DNA of 44,646 nt from CAYGYG01 sp964354155 (GTDB lineage Bacteria; Hydrothermota; Tepidihabitantia; SM23-42; CAYGYG01). The stretch spans positions 1 through 44,646 of the forward strand of contig CAYGYG010000021.1 of the NCBI GenBank assembly GCA_964354155.1. The letters are read 5' to 3'. A program made the position numbers and the translations under genes. Positions 7,520 through 15,565 of this stretch are shown one piece after another (the stretch's first letter is position 1; every line of letters begins with the position of its first letter). A model generated the notes under the pieces. It did not search any database and was not told the origin of the DNA. It saw nothing but the letters and a program-made list of their open reading frames with translations.

Positions 7520-8820
7520 TGCAGCAGAGTCACCTTCACGCGCCGGTTGATCGAAGAGCCTTTGATTTCGGCAAAGTACACGCCCGCGGCAACGGTCCGC
7601 CCTGCGGCATCGCGGCGATTCCAGAGGATCTGATTGAGCGGCTGGATCACGGCCTGTTTGAATCGCCGCACCACCGCACCGGTTGCGTCGTAGATCGTCA
7701 GACGGACGGTTTCATTGCGGTTGGCGGAGAAGAGAAACCTGACCTGAGCGCCGGCGGGATTCGGATAGGCTCCAAAGGCAATGGTGCGCGGTTGATCGCT
7801 CGGGCCTTCTTCGACGCCGACCGGATTCTTAACCCGAACGAGCATTGACTCGGGGCGGTTATTGCCGTATTCGTCGTAGGCGGTGCACTTGACCCAGTAG
7901 GGGCCGTTGCGCACGGTAGTTGTCCGCCAGCACTCGAGCGAATCGGTCACTTCGATGAAAGTGTCATTGTCGGTGTTGGTGAAGATGAAGAAGAGGCGCC
8001 TATTGAGCGAGTCGTAATTGCAGTTGGAGTTGCAGGTCCCGTCATACTTATAGACCGTCCGGGCCTCGGGATAGGAGTAACCATTGAGCGACTCGGAAAG
8101 CTGGACAATCCGCGGCGGGACGACGACCGTGCCGGCAGTATCGCGGATCGTGTAGATCAGCTTGAAGGGCGCCACCCACCAGAGCCGGTGGTTCACCTTG
8201 TCTTCAACCCGGCAGATGAAGTCGACATCTCCGTAGACGCTGTCGCGGCTCTGGTAGCTGCTCGTGTTGTTCCGGCAGATGGCGAAGATCTGACCGGAGA
8301 CGGCATTGGTGAAGACCGGACGCATCGAATCGTTGTCCGGGGTGAACTCGGCCAGCGGGTTCTTGATGAAGCCGCCGTAGTCCGGCCAGGTTACACCGGC
8401 CCGGCGGTTCTTGGAGAAGTGGTTGTGGTGAAACCCGGCTACCGGCCAGGTGCAGATGAAGGCAATCGTATCACCGACGTGAACAGTGTCGCCGACCCGC
8501 ACCCGGATTGTCGCGGCCTCGATATGGTAGTACATGTACCCGGTGCAGAGGGCGGCTCCGGCCGAATCGGCTACGGTTACACCATTGTACGGATCGCCAC
8601 TCTGGAAAAAAGCCTTCACGTATCCATATTTTATCACGGTGACCGGGGCACGGGCCACGGTCATGATATCCGCACCGTTGTGACAATAGGGGTTGCCGCC
8701 GTAGTTCTGGAAGATGCCCCAGGAATTGCCCAGGGGATGGACTTGATTCTGGGGCGGATGAGGCCAGGGTAGTTGACCCAAGGCCAGCCCCGCGCTAAAC
8801 AGAAGTATTGTCAATCGCAT
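7516..8820 (-). CDS. Secreted M23-like (LysM/LasA-type fold) metallopeptidase-related protein with C-terminal sorting domain
   Basis: A 434-residue protein with signal peptide (MRLTILLFSAGLALG). Residues about 30-145 resemble the M23 peptidase fold: HNGAD supplies the H-x3-D zinc motif, YYHIE...VRVGDTVHVGDTIA is the usual strand pair with the biotinyl-like turn, and HHNHF supplies the HxH motif. A middle region of unknown fold follows, and the C-terminus is a FlgD/type-A sorting-like domain (YPNPAGAQVRFLFS, VAAGVYFAEIKGS). AGGAGA precedes ATG 8820. M23 enzymes cut peptidoglycan or glycine-rich peptides, but the substrate here is unknown. It is the middle gene of a three-gene operon. Confidence 0.8.
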   Translation of the reverse strand: MRLTILLFSAGLALGQLPWPHPPQNQVHPLGNSWGIFQNYGGNPYCHNGADIMTVARAPVTVIKYGYVKAFFQSGDPYNGVTVADSAGAALCTGYMYYHIEAATIRVRVGDTVHVGDTIAFICTWPVAGFHHNHFSKNRRAGVTWPDYGGFIKNPLAEFTPDNDSMRPVFTNAVSGQIFAICRNNTSSYQSRDSVYGDVDFICRVEDKVNHRLWWVAPFKLIYTIRDTAGTVVVPPRIVQLSESLNGYSYPEARTVYKYDGTCNSNCNYDSLNRRLFFIFTNTDNDTFIEVTDSLECWRTTTVRNGPYWVKCTAYDEYGNNRPESMLVRVKNPVGVEEGPSDQPRTIAFGAYPNPAGAQVRFLFSANRNETVRLTIYDATGAVVRRFKQAVIQPLNQILWNRRDAAGRTVAAGVYFAEIKGSSINRRVKVTLLQ

Positions 8821-8829
8821 TTCTCCTCC

Positions 8830-9792
8830 CTAGTATGTGTACTCGTGAACTTCATCCACGGTTTTGACCTTGATCGATTGATCGGCCGAGAAGGAGACGT
8901 CGGGAATGAACGCACTCCAGTTGGCGTACTTGATTTCCTGTCGGGACTTGATCTTGCCCCGTCCGTCAAAAAGGTAGATGAAACCGCGGGTATTGCGCTC
9001 CGGCGCACCCCGACCTTTATCTTCGGCGATTCCGGCGATCACCGTCTTGTTGTCGCGCGATATGTCGAGCGAAACAAAGTTGAGTTGCGCATTGGATTCG
9101 TGGTAGGAGAAAAGCCTCTTCACTTCCGCGACGCGATAGAGGTGGATGTCCTTGCGATCGGCAAAGGCCAGGACCGAACCGTCGTCGGACAGCCTCATAT
9201 CACGAAGGAACGGCGTGGTCAGCGCGATTTCGCCGGCGGGATTGCCGTCGTCAAAGAGCAGGATAGCCGCATCCTGAGCCAGCGCGACGCGTCGGCCGTT
9301 ACCCGACAGGGCAAACCAGTTTCCCTTGCCGGGATTGTACAGTTCCTTCCCCTGGGCGGTGAATACTCTCAGTCCAGCATGACCGTCGTTGACCGCGTAC
9401 ACGCTGCCGTCCCGGGAGAAACCTCTTTCGCCGAGAAATCCGACGGGCGCGGTCGCCAGGCGGCCGCCGGTTGGACTGTAGAAGTTGAGAATGGCCTGGC
9501 CGGACACCGGGCCGTCAAAATCCAGGCCGACAACCACCCCGGAATTGGCAACGTCGAAGAGCGTGTGGGCCTGATTCACGAGTTCGAACATGACGCGCCC
9601 TTCCTGATTCTGGAGTTTGAAACGTTTCACGGGCACGTACTCGAAATTGCCGTGGTCGTATTCGATCACGGCCCGGTACTGATCATTCTCCGATGATATC
9701 TTCTTGGCGTCCTTATCCACGGGGGCGGTCTTGACAAGCTTGAGTTGCAGCCCCAGGGCGATCATCGGTATGAACAGAAGGATTCTAAGCAT
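8830..9792 (-). CDS. Exported beta-propeller protein of unknown function
   Basis: A 320-residue protein. The start is ATG 9792: AAGGAGG precedes it and MLRILLFIPMIALGLQL is a signal peptide, whereas an upstream in-frame start lies too close to the predicted transcription start to be used well. The body shows WD40/TolB-like repetitions such as FSRDGSVYAV, LSGNGRRVAL, LSDDGSVLAFAD and ISRDNKTVIAG, typical of a propeller. No catalytic motif is seen. It is first in the operon with the M23-like protein (nine-base gap) and the lipoprotein. Confidence 0.75.
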   Translation of the reverse strand: MLRILLFIPMIALGLQLKLVKTAPVDKDAKKISSENDQYRAVIEYDHGNFEYVPVKRFKLQNQEGRVMFELVNQAHTLFDVANSGVVVGLDFDGPVSGQAILNFYSPTGGRLATAPVGFLGERGFSRDGSVYAVNDGHAGLRVFTAQGKELYNPGKGNWFALSGNGRRVALAQDAAILLFDDGNPAGEIALTTPFLRDMRLSDDGSVLAFADRKDIHLYRVAEVKRLFSYHESNAQLNFVSLDISRDNKTVIAGIAEDKGRGAPERNTRGFIYLFDGRGKIKSRQEIKYANWSAFIPDVSFSADQSIKVKTVDEVHEYTY

Positions 9793-9818
9793 AGAGCCTC
9801 CTTGCTGATGTGCCGGCA

Positions 9819-9847
9819 ATTGTAAACGACAACGGCTTCAAAGTCAA
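9819..9847 (-). promoter_or_regulatory. Promoter of the propeller/M23/lipoprotein operon
   Basis: On the minus strand TTGACT (9842-9847) and TACAAT (9819-9824) are separated by 17 bp, one of only two promoters here not using 16. The start would be near 9812, 20 bases before ATG 9792, leaving room for the AAGGAGG site. Confidence 0.7.
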
Positions 9848-10227
9848 GACGATTATGCGTCAACGAATGCATCGAATGAAAGCGAATGGGACGAATGAGT
9901 GAGAAATGAAGAAGGTGTTCTGAAGCGATTACACGACTTTTGCATCTTCTATAATGCGGATAGATTTTAGGTTCGTGGGCTCATATTCGCCCAAGGAAAG
10001 TCTCAAGATGAGGCTCGGTCCATTTGCGATTAGTATCACTAAATCGAAAGTTAGGGCGCCTTCCTGAGCGTGCCGCTTTTCAAGCCAGCAGGGCGGCTTA
10101 GATTCTACCCGTGGCTCAGATGAGCCTCACTTCACCTAAGATCTATCCTTATTCTCTATTTTTACAAGAGTCGTGTGATTACAATTTTCAATTCCGCGGC
10201 GGCACGAAGCTCCGTAATTTCTCAAGA
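9848..10227. repeat. Gene-free region with a CGAATG periodic repeat
   Basis: CGAATG occurs four times at 9864, 9873, 9883 and 9892, a 9-10-base period. The remainder (about 9900-10227) has no supported ORF, no recognisable riboswitch (I looked specifically for SAM and cobalamin classes because of metH) and no clear terminator. Confidence 0.5.
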
Positions 10228-10255
10228 TTGACACGGAGGAATTTATGAATAGAAT
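10228..10255 (+). promoter_or_regulatory. Promoter of metH-metF, driving a leaderless mRNA
   Basis: TTGACA (10228-10233) and TAGAAT (10250-10255) are separated by 16 bp. Seven bases past the -10 box is 10262, the A of the metH ATG. An apparent GGAGGA site and ATG at 10236-10247 therefore lie inside the promoter and are decoys. Confidence 0.75.
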
Positions 10256-10261
10256 TGGCCT

Positions 10262-12622
10262 ATGAAGGTTTCGTTCGAAAAAAGGGTGCAAAGCCGGCGC
10301 ATCGTCATTCTGGACGGCAGCATGGGTACGTTGCTTATGGCCCGCGGTATCGAGCCGGGTAAATCGGTTTGCCTCTGGAATATCGAGCGGCCCGATGAGG
10401 TCGGTGACGTCCATCGCCGGTATGCGGCCAGCGGCGCCGAAGTCATCCTCACCAACACTTTCGAATCGAACCCGGACCGCTACAAGCCGGCGGACTTTGA
10501 GAAGATTATCGTGCAGGGCGTGGCGATTGCGCGGCGGGCGGCCGGCAACAGGATTTACGTCGCGGGCGACGTCGGCCCGCTCGGCGTGCTGATTGAGCCT
10601 TTCGGAGACTTCCTGTTCGATGCCGCCTACGATCGTTTCGCAATTGTAGCCCGGCATTTCGCGAAAGCCCGTCCCGACCTTGTCTTTATCGAGTCCTTCA
10701 CTTCGATGTTGGAAGCGCGGGCCGCGTTTCTTGCCCTGCGTCGGGTCGGCCGGCCGATCGTGGTTACCGGATCGTTCCAGAAGGACGGCCGAACCGTGTG
10801 CGGCGATACGCCCGAAGCCTGGGCGCTGTCGTTCGAAAGACTCGGCGCGCTTGCCGTCGGCGCCAACTGCACTGAACCCAAGACCGCCGTTGACATAGTG
10901 CGTCGCATGAGGAAGGTCACGAACCTACCGCTCGTCGCCAAGCCCAATGCGGGGATTCCGAGAGTCCTCGGCGGGAAAACCGTCTACAGTCTTTCGGACC
11001 AGGAGCTGGCCCGGTTTTACCGGCCGTACGTTGCCTCCGGCGCGACGATGATCGGCGGCTGCTGCGGTTCAACCCCCGCGTACGTAGCGGGGATATGCCG
11101 GCAAAAGGCGCTGGGCGATTTTGGGAAGAAATACCGAGGGGTTGATATCTGTTCTTCGCGCCACGTCCTCAATCTGGGCGAAAACGGTCCGACATTGCTC
11201 GTGGGTGAGCGGCTCAACCCGTCCGGCCGCAAGGTCCTGCGGGAATCCCTGGCCCGGGGTAAGTTCGAGATCTACGGAAGCGAGGCGCGCCAGCAAGAAG
11301 AAGCCGGGGTCGACGCATTGGACGTCAACGCCTTCAGCCCAACCGGCAACGAGAAGAAGGCGTTGCGGCAAGCCGTGCTCGAGGTCTATAAGAAATCGTC
11401 GCGCCCGCTCTTTATCGACACTCAGGACTTTGCCGCCGCGGAAGAGGTACTGCGATTCTACCCGGGAATCGCGGTCCTAAACTCCATTCCGGCGCGCAGC
11501 AAGGAGTTGCGGCGGTGGCTGCCGCTGGTCGGCCGCTATGGAGCCCGGGCCGTGATTTCGCTCGTGGGCACGTACCTTCCGAAAGACTTGAAAGACCGTT
11601 TGGTCAACCTCAAGATCGCGGCCCGGGAACTGAAGCGGGCCGGTCTTGGCAAAGACGACGTCATCATCGATCCCTTGGTCTATGCGTTAAGCACGGATCG
11701 CGGGGCCGCCAACAAGGTAATCGAAGCGGTAACGGCGATCCGGCGCCTGGGGTTTCGGACGATTCTGGGCATATCCAATGTCTCATACGGTTTACCCGGC
11801 CGGACGTTCTACAACACAGCACTGCTGACTGCCGCCATCCAGGCCGGCGCGACGTTTGTGATCGCCAATCCGGCCGACGAGGTCATTCGGAATACGGTCT
11901 GGGCGGCACGCGCCCTATACCAAAACTGGCTGTCCGAGTCCCTTGTCTTTCTGAAACCGAAGAAGGCGGGAGAAACGGGCGCCCCGCTGCCTGCGGCCCG
12001 GCGCAGTCTTGCCGAATTCATCATCCGCGGGGAGGCGGCCGCGGCGATGCGGGAGGCACGGTTTAGGCTCCGCCGGGGAACGGCTCCGCTTGAACTCGTG
12101 GAAAAGGACTTGGGCAATGCCCTCAAGGTGGTGGGCGAGAAGTACGAGCAGGGGGAGTACTTCCTGCCGCACCTGCTCGCGGCCGGAGACGCGGCCAAGT
12201 CGGTCATCAGTGTGGTCAAACGGCACCTGCCGGGCAACAAGAGGGTCAAAGGTCGGGTTCTGCTGGCTACCGTGAAGGGTGATATTCATGATATCGGCAA
12301 GAATATCGTCCGAACGGTTCTCGAGAGCAGCGGCTATGAAGTCATCGATCTGGGTAAAGACAAGTCACGAGATGAAATCATCAAGGCGCTTCGGAAATAC
12401 CGGCCGGATGTCCTCGGTCTGAGCGCGCTCATGACAACGACGATGCCGGCAATGGTGGAGGTCGTACGCGAGATCCGGCGCCTCAAGTTGAAGGTCCGAA
12501 CCATCATCGGTGGTGCGCCAACCGATGCCGGTTTCGCCCATGAAATCGGCGCGGTTTACGCTAAAGACGCGGTGGACGCCCTGAGGGTGGTCGATGAGCT
12601 GATCAAAGATGTTCCGCGATAA
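10262..12622 (+). CDS. metH: Cobalamin-dependent methionine synthase, three-domain form
   Basis: A 786-residue enzyme transferring a methyl group from methyl-tetrahydrofolate to homocysteine. The N-terminal homocysteine-binding barrel opens with LDGSMGTLL and carries zinc cysteines C203 (GANCTE) and C267/C268 (GGCCGS). A pterin-binding barrel starts at GERLNPSG (about residue 317). The C-terminal cobalamin module has DIHDIG at 674-679, with H676 as the cobalt ligand. It ends there: the S-adenosylmethionine-dependent reactivation domain of E. coli MetH is missing, so reactivation must come from another protein or be rarely needed in an anaerobe. metF overlaps it by 14 bases. Confidence 0.95.
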   Translation: MKVSFEKRVQSRRIVILDGSMGTLLMARGIEPGKSVCLWNIERPDEVGDVHRRYAASGAEVILTNTFESNPDRYKPADFEKIIVQGVAIARRAAGNRIYVAGDVGPLGVLIEPFGDFLFDAAYDRFAIVARHFAKARPDLVFIESFTSMLEARAAFLALRRVGRPIVVTGSFQKDGRTVCGDTPEAWALSFERLGALAVGANCTEPKTAVDIVRRMRKVTNLPLVAKPNAGIPRVLGGKTVYSLSDQELARFYRPYVASGATMIGGCCGSTPAYVAGICRQKALGDFGKKYRGVDICSSRHVLNLGENGPTLLVGERLNPSGRKVLRESLARGKFEIYGSEARQQEEAGVDALDVNAFSPTGNEKKALRQAVLEVYKKSSRPLFIDTQDFAAAEEVLRFYPGIAVLNSIPARSKELRRWLPLVGRYGARAVISLVGTYLPKDLKDRLVNLKIAARELKRAGLGKDDVIIDPLVYALSTDRGAANKVIEAVTAIRRLGFRTILGISNVSYGLPGRTFYNTALLTAAIQAGATFVIANPADEVIRNTVWAARALYQNWLSESLVFLKPKKAGETGAPLPAARRSLAEFIIRGEAAAAMREARFRLRRGTAPLELVEKDLGNALKVVGEKYEQGEYFLPHLLAAGDAAKSVISVVKRHLPGNKRVKGRVLLATVKGDIHDIGKNIVRTVLESSGYEVIDLGKDKSRDEIIKALRKYRPDVLGLSALMTTTMPAMVEVVREIRRLKLKVRTIIGGAPTDAGFAHEIGAVYAKDAVDALRVVDELIKDVPR

Positions 12623-13457
12623 GACTAGTCGGAACCAGTTTGTCTACACTTGCGAGGTCCTTCCGCCGAAAGACGGTAGCCATCAGGAAATCGGCTTAAG
12701 GCTTAGGGGGCTGGCGGAGCATTTTGATGGTTTCAACATGCCGTCGTGTCCCCTGGGCCGGCTCCGCGCCCATGCGCTTTCGTTCGGTTACCTTCTCCAG
12801 AGGGAGCTGTCGGTCGAGGCGATTGTTCACATCACCGGGCGTCACCACACCGTGCTGAGTTTCCAGAGTGAGCTGCTGGGGGCGCACCTGCTGGGCATCA
12901 AAAGCGTGCTCTGCGTGACCGGTGACCGGCCGCTCGAGGGCAAGGCGTTCTCCGATCTGAACTCAATAAGCCTCCTGAGGATTGCCCGCAACCTCAATCA
13001 GGGGCTTACCGAAGCACGCGAGGCGCTCAAGACGCCGCCCGGTTTCCTGCTCTGCACCGACTACAACCCGAATGTGGCCAACATCGACGCTGAAAACCGG
13101 AAGGCGCTTGAGAAGCACGCCAACGGCGCGCGCGTTTTCTTCACGCAGCCGGTATTCGACGTCGACAAATTCATCGACGCGGTCGGAATTCTGCGCGCCT
13201 TCGCACCCGAATCCAAGGTCATTGCAGGACTCTCGTATCTTCACAGCAAGAAGCTGGCGATGAAATTGCAGAAGTATCTGGGGATTCCCTATGACTATAT
13301 CAACTCGCTGGAGCGGGACGAGACCGATCTTTTAGTCCGAACCGCCCAGCGCATTAGAAGCCTGGTTCACGGTTTCTACGTAATTCCGGTCGGGGCTTAT
13401 GAAAAGGCCGGCGAGCTCGCCGCGGAGCTCAAGAGGCGGGTCGACATTCAGCAGTAA
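12609..13457 (+). CDS. metF: Methylenetetrahydrofolate reductase
   Basis: A 282-residue protein of the MTHFR family, reducing 5,10-methylene-THF to the 5-methyl-THF used by MetH. Family segments are present: the opening EVLPPKDGS, IVHITGRHHTVLSFQSEL, LGIKSVLCVTGDRP, FFTQPVFDVDKF and AGLSYLHSKK. The length is that of bacterial MetF without the eukaryotic regulatory domain. Its ATG lies within the last codons of metH, so expression is coupled. The pair forms the last two steps of methionine synthesis. Confidence 0.92.
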   Translation: MFRDKTSRNQFVYTCEVLPPKDGSHQEIGLRLRGLAEHFDGFNMPSCPLGRLRAHALSFGYLLQRELSVEAIVHITGRHHTVLSFQSELLGAHLLGIKSVLCVTGDRPLEGKAFSDLNSISLLRIARNLNQGLTEAREALKTPPGFLLCTDYNPNVANIDAENRKALEKHANGARVFFTQPVFDVDKFIDAVGILRAFAPESKVIAGLSYLHSKKLAMKLQKYLGIPYDYINSLERDETDLLVRTAQRIRSLVHGFYVIPVGAYEKAGELAAELKRRVDIQQ

Positions 13458-13462
13458 GCACC

Positions 13463-13517
13463 AGTGTCGTGTCTTGCAAGTTTGTTTACCGAAGCTTAAC
13501 GCTATGGACACGACACT
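13463..13517. repeat. 55-bp palindrome-ended repeat, copy 1
   Basis: A perfect 11-bp inverted pair, AGTGTCGTGTC at 13463-13473 and GACACGACACT at 13507-13517, encloses a 33-base core ending GAAGCTTAACGCTATG. The same unit recurs at 13692-13746 in the same orientation. It lies just past the metF stop. Confidence 0.9.
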
Positions 13518-13691
13518 TCCAAAGGGGCTCCGCCCCTATGGCGTTCCCCTTGACGGAGTCTATCCTTGAGTGCAACGAAGGATTTTGGGTCACTGTTACC
13601 CCAAAAGCGTGGGGACGTTTCTTCCCCACACCCCTTCAGTGTGCTGCACATGAGCTATTTTGCAGGTAAGGTATATATGGGGCAGCACACC
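13518..13691. repeat. Chain of hairpins between the two 55-bp repeats
   Basis: Five successive inverted pairs can be read: AGGGGC/GCCCCT (13523-13537), TCCTT/AAGGA (13563-13582), TTTTGGG/CCCAAAA (13583-13606), GTGGGGA/TCCCCAC (13609-13629), and a longer-range perfect 9-bp pair GTGTGCTGC (13639-13647) with GCAGCACAC (13682-13690). A short ORF crossing this region has no ribosome site and is interrupted in meaning by the hairpins; I do not call it a gene. Confidence 0.75.
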
Positions 13692-13746
13692 AGTGTCGTG
13701 TCTAACAAGTTCGTTTACTGAAGCTTAACGCTATGGACACGCCACT
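13692..13746. repeat. 55-bp palindrome-ended repeat, copy 2
   Basis: The arms are AGTGTCGTGTC (13692-13702) and GACACGCCACT (13736-13746), with one mismatch relative to copy 1; the core again ends GAAGCTTAACGCTATG. The two copies are direct repeats differing at only a few positions. Confidence 0.9.
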
Positions 13747-13799
13747 TCTCTCTACGAGACACAGATGTGCAACCCGCCATAGGCGGAGAAGCGATCTCA

Positions 13800-13846
13800 A
13801 ATCCCCCGATGTCCCCCTTTACGAAAGGGGGAAGTAAAGGGGGATT
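13800..13846. repeat. Nested inverted repeat between convergent genes
   Basis: An inner nine-pair stem, TCCCCCTTT (13812-13820) with AAAGGGGGA (13824-13832) around a three-base loop, is enclosed by an outer eight-pair stem AATCCCCC (13800-13807) with GGGGGATT (13839-13846). It lies between metF and the convergent MFS gene and could act as a bidirectional transcription stop or be a mobile repeat remnant. Confidence 0.7.
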
Positions 13847-13915
13847 GCCACGCAATGATCGACTATGAGATGAATTTCCAAATGTAAAGATCTGTTAGAC
13901 GCATCACAGTAGCCG

Positions 13916-15094
13916 TTAGCGCCGGAGCAAAAGGACAAAGAGGATGGCGGCGACAAGGGCCATGGCGCCGCTGAAGAGGAAGGCAAACTGGAAGCCGAGA
14001 AACTGCCAGAAAAAACCCATCAGTAGATTCGCCGGCAAAACGGTGATGCCGACCGCCGTGGCGTAAGCACCGTAGGCGGTCGCTCTTTTATCGCTGGGAA
14101 TGAGGTCGGCGATGAAGGCCTTGAGACTGGCATGGGTCAGACCGTAATAGACACCATAGGCCGGGAAGAGAAGCCAGGCATGAAGCTGGATCCGGGCAAA
14201 GGCCAGCGCCGCATACACCACGCCATACAATAGGAATCCGGTGATGATTATTTTTTGCCGCCCCACACGGTCCGATAGCATTCCGGCCGGGTAGGCGCAG
14301 ACAAAGTAAGTGACATTAAAACACAGCCAGAGGAGCGGTATCAGTCCCACGGGAACGCCCAGGTGCCGGGCCCGCAGAATCAAGAAGGCGTCGGACGAAT
14401 TGCCAAGGGTGAACACCGCGGTGCAGAACAGAAAGAGCTTGAACCTGCGGTCAAACCCAGACAGGTCGAACTTGGTTATTTTCGCCGCGGCCGGGTCCGC
14501 CGGCCCGGGCTCAAGCCGGGTATCGCGAACCAGCAGCAAGATGATGGCCACGGCAACGAGTGCAGGAATAAAAGCGAGCAAGAAGACGGGACGGTAATTA
14601 CCATGGAACAGAGGGAGGAGGGCCAGCGCGAAGAGCGGCCCGACAACGGCACCCAGGGTGTCGGCCGCCCGATGAAAACCGAATGCGCGGCCCATCGAAC
14701 CCTTGTCGGATGAGTCGGCGATGAGGGCGTCCCGGGGTGCGGTCCTGATTCCCTTGCCGAGCCGGTCGACGAATCGTACGGCCAGAACGTGCCATCCCGC
14801 GGTCGCGGCCGCGAGAAAAGGCTTGCCCGAAGTCGACAGGGTATAACCCAGGAATATCAGGAGTTTCCTCTTGCGCAGACGGTCCGAGAGGTATCCAGCG
14901 AGTATCTTGGTGAGACTGGCGGTGCTTTCGGCGATTGCCTCGATGATGCCGATGAAACCGACGCTTGCCTTGAGGACTTCTTTCAAGAAGACCGGGATGA
15001 GCGGATAGCTCATCTCGGTCGAAAGATCGGTAAAGAAACTGACTAAGCCGAGATAGACGACATTCTTGTTAAGCTTGACCACAGTCTTCGGCAA
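13916..15094 (-). CDS. MFS transporter
   Basis: A 392-residue integral membrane protein with about 12 hydrophobic segments and Major Facilitator signatures: LAGYLSDRLRKRK after the second segment and the RFVDRLGKGIRTAPRDALIAD segment, then AGMLSDRVGRQK in the second half. These features resemble the bacterial MFS group often annotated only as MFS permease; the substrate cannot be told. The start is a TTG at 15094 with no good ribosome site; no ATG lies early in the frame, so the start is uncertain. It follows the lipoprotein gene by 78 bases and may belong to the nrd operon. Confidence 0.85.
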   Translation of the reverse strand: MPKTVVKLNKNVVYLGLVSFFTDLSTEMSYPLIPVFLKEVLKASVGFIGIIEAIAESTASLTKILAGYLSDRLRKRKLLIFLGYTLSTSGKPFLAAATAGWHVLAVRFVDRLGKGIRTAPRDALIADSSDKGSMGRAFGFHRAADTLGAVVGPLFALALLPLFHGNYRPVFLLAFIPALVAVAIILLLVRDTRLEPGPADPAAAKITKFDLSGFDRRFKLFLFCTAVFTLGNSSDAFLILRARHLGVPVGLIPLLWLCFNVTYFVCAYPAGMLSDRVGRQKIIITGFLLYGVVYAALAFARIQLHAWLLFPAYGVYYGLTHASLKAFIADLIPSDKRATAYGAYATAVGITVLPANLLMGFFWQFLGFQFAFLFSGAMALVAAILFVLLLRR

Positions 15095-15172
15095 TTCCGT
15101 GACGAAGGTTGTCGGGAGACCGAGCTTTCCCTTACGCGATAGCAGTCCGTACCGAGACGGACTTGCCCGCGA

Positions 15173-15565
15173 TCACTTTCTCCTTATGTAGATGTCGGGC
15201 AGGGTCTCGACCGAGCTTGCGATCGGCTGAAGCGTCCTGATACTCTGATACGTCGGATTCTTTACGCTGTCAACGGCAACGCCGATCAATAGGATGCCGC
15301 GGTTGGTGCCGTAGCAAACCTGGCTCATCTCATAGTAACCCGGCGCGCCATCGCGTGTTTCGGTCGTATCCGAGCCGCGAAACCGTCCGCGCATATCGTT
15401 GTCGGGATTATAGTCGTGGATGTCAACGATGATGTTGTTGACGCCGCCGAGGACTGAGTCTTTGATGCAGCCTCGAATGTCGGCATAGTAGTATTCTGTT
15501 TCGCGGCGACAGCCGAGCACGGCAAGAACCAGGCCTAATGAGATGACGGCGGCCGTCTTGACCAT
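15173..15565 (-). CDS. Small lipoprotein of unknown function
   Basis: A 130-residue protein starting at ATG 15565 (MVKTAAVISLGLVLAVLGC), with a clear lipobox ending in Cys19. I chose this start over an upstream in-frame one because its ATG shares its A with the nrdD stop (TGATG), the same arrangement seen between nrdR and nrdD. The mature part contains IRGCIKDSVLGGVNNIIVDIHDY and resembles a carboxypeptidase-regulatory-like beta sandwich, but I cannot name a family. Its tie to nucleotide reduction is probably only transcriptional. Confidence 0.75.
   Translation of the reverse strand: MVKTAAVISLGLVLAVLGCRRETEYYYADIRGCIKDSVLGGVNNIIVDIHDYNPDNDMRGRFRGSDTTETRDGAPGYYEMSQVCYGTNRGILLIGVAVDSVKNPTYQSIRTLQPIASSVETLPDIYIRRK

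Noticed and set aside
9848..10227. SAM or cobalamin riboswitch for metH
   Set aside because: No SAM-I core or B12 box could be found, and the metH transcript appears to start at its ATG, leaving no leader.
10245..10265. Six-codon leader peptide ORF before metH
   Set aside because: It has a good GGAGGA, but lies inside the TTGACA/TAGAAT promoter so it should not be transcribed. Kept only as a finding about the promoter.
10136..10657. Minus-strand ORF over the metH start
   Set aside because: Antisense to metH and its promoter; composition and lack of signals indicate a shadow.
13469..13669. 66-codon ORF in the hairpin island
   Set aside because: It spans a palindromic repeat and several hairpins, lacks a ribosome site and shows no protein-like composition.
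13463..13746. Short CRISPR array
   Set aside because: There are only two repeats, 174 bases apart, with palindromic ends and no cas genes.
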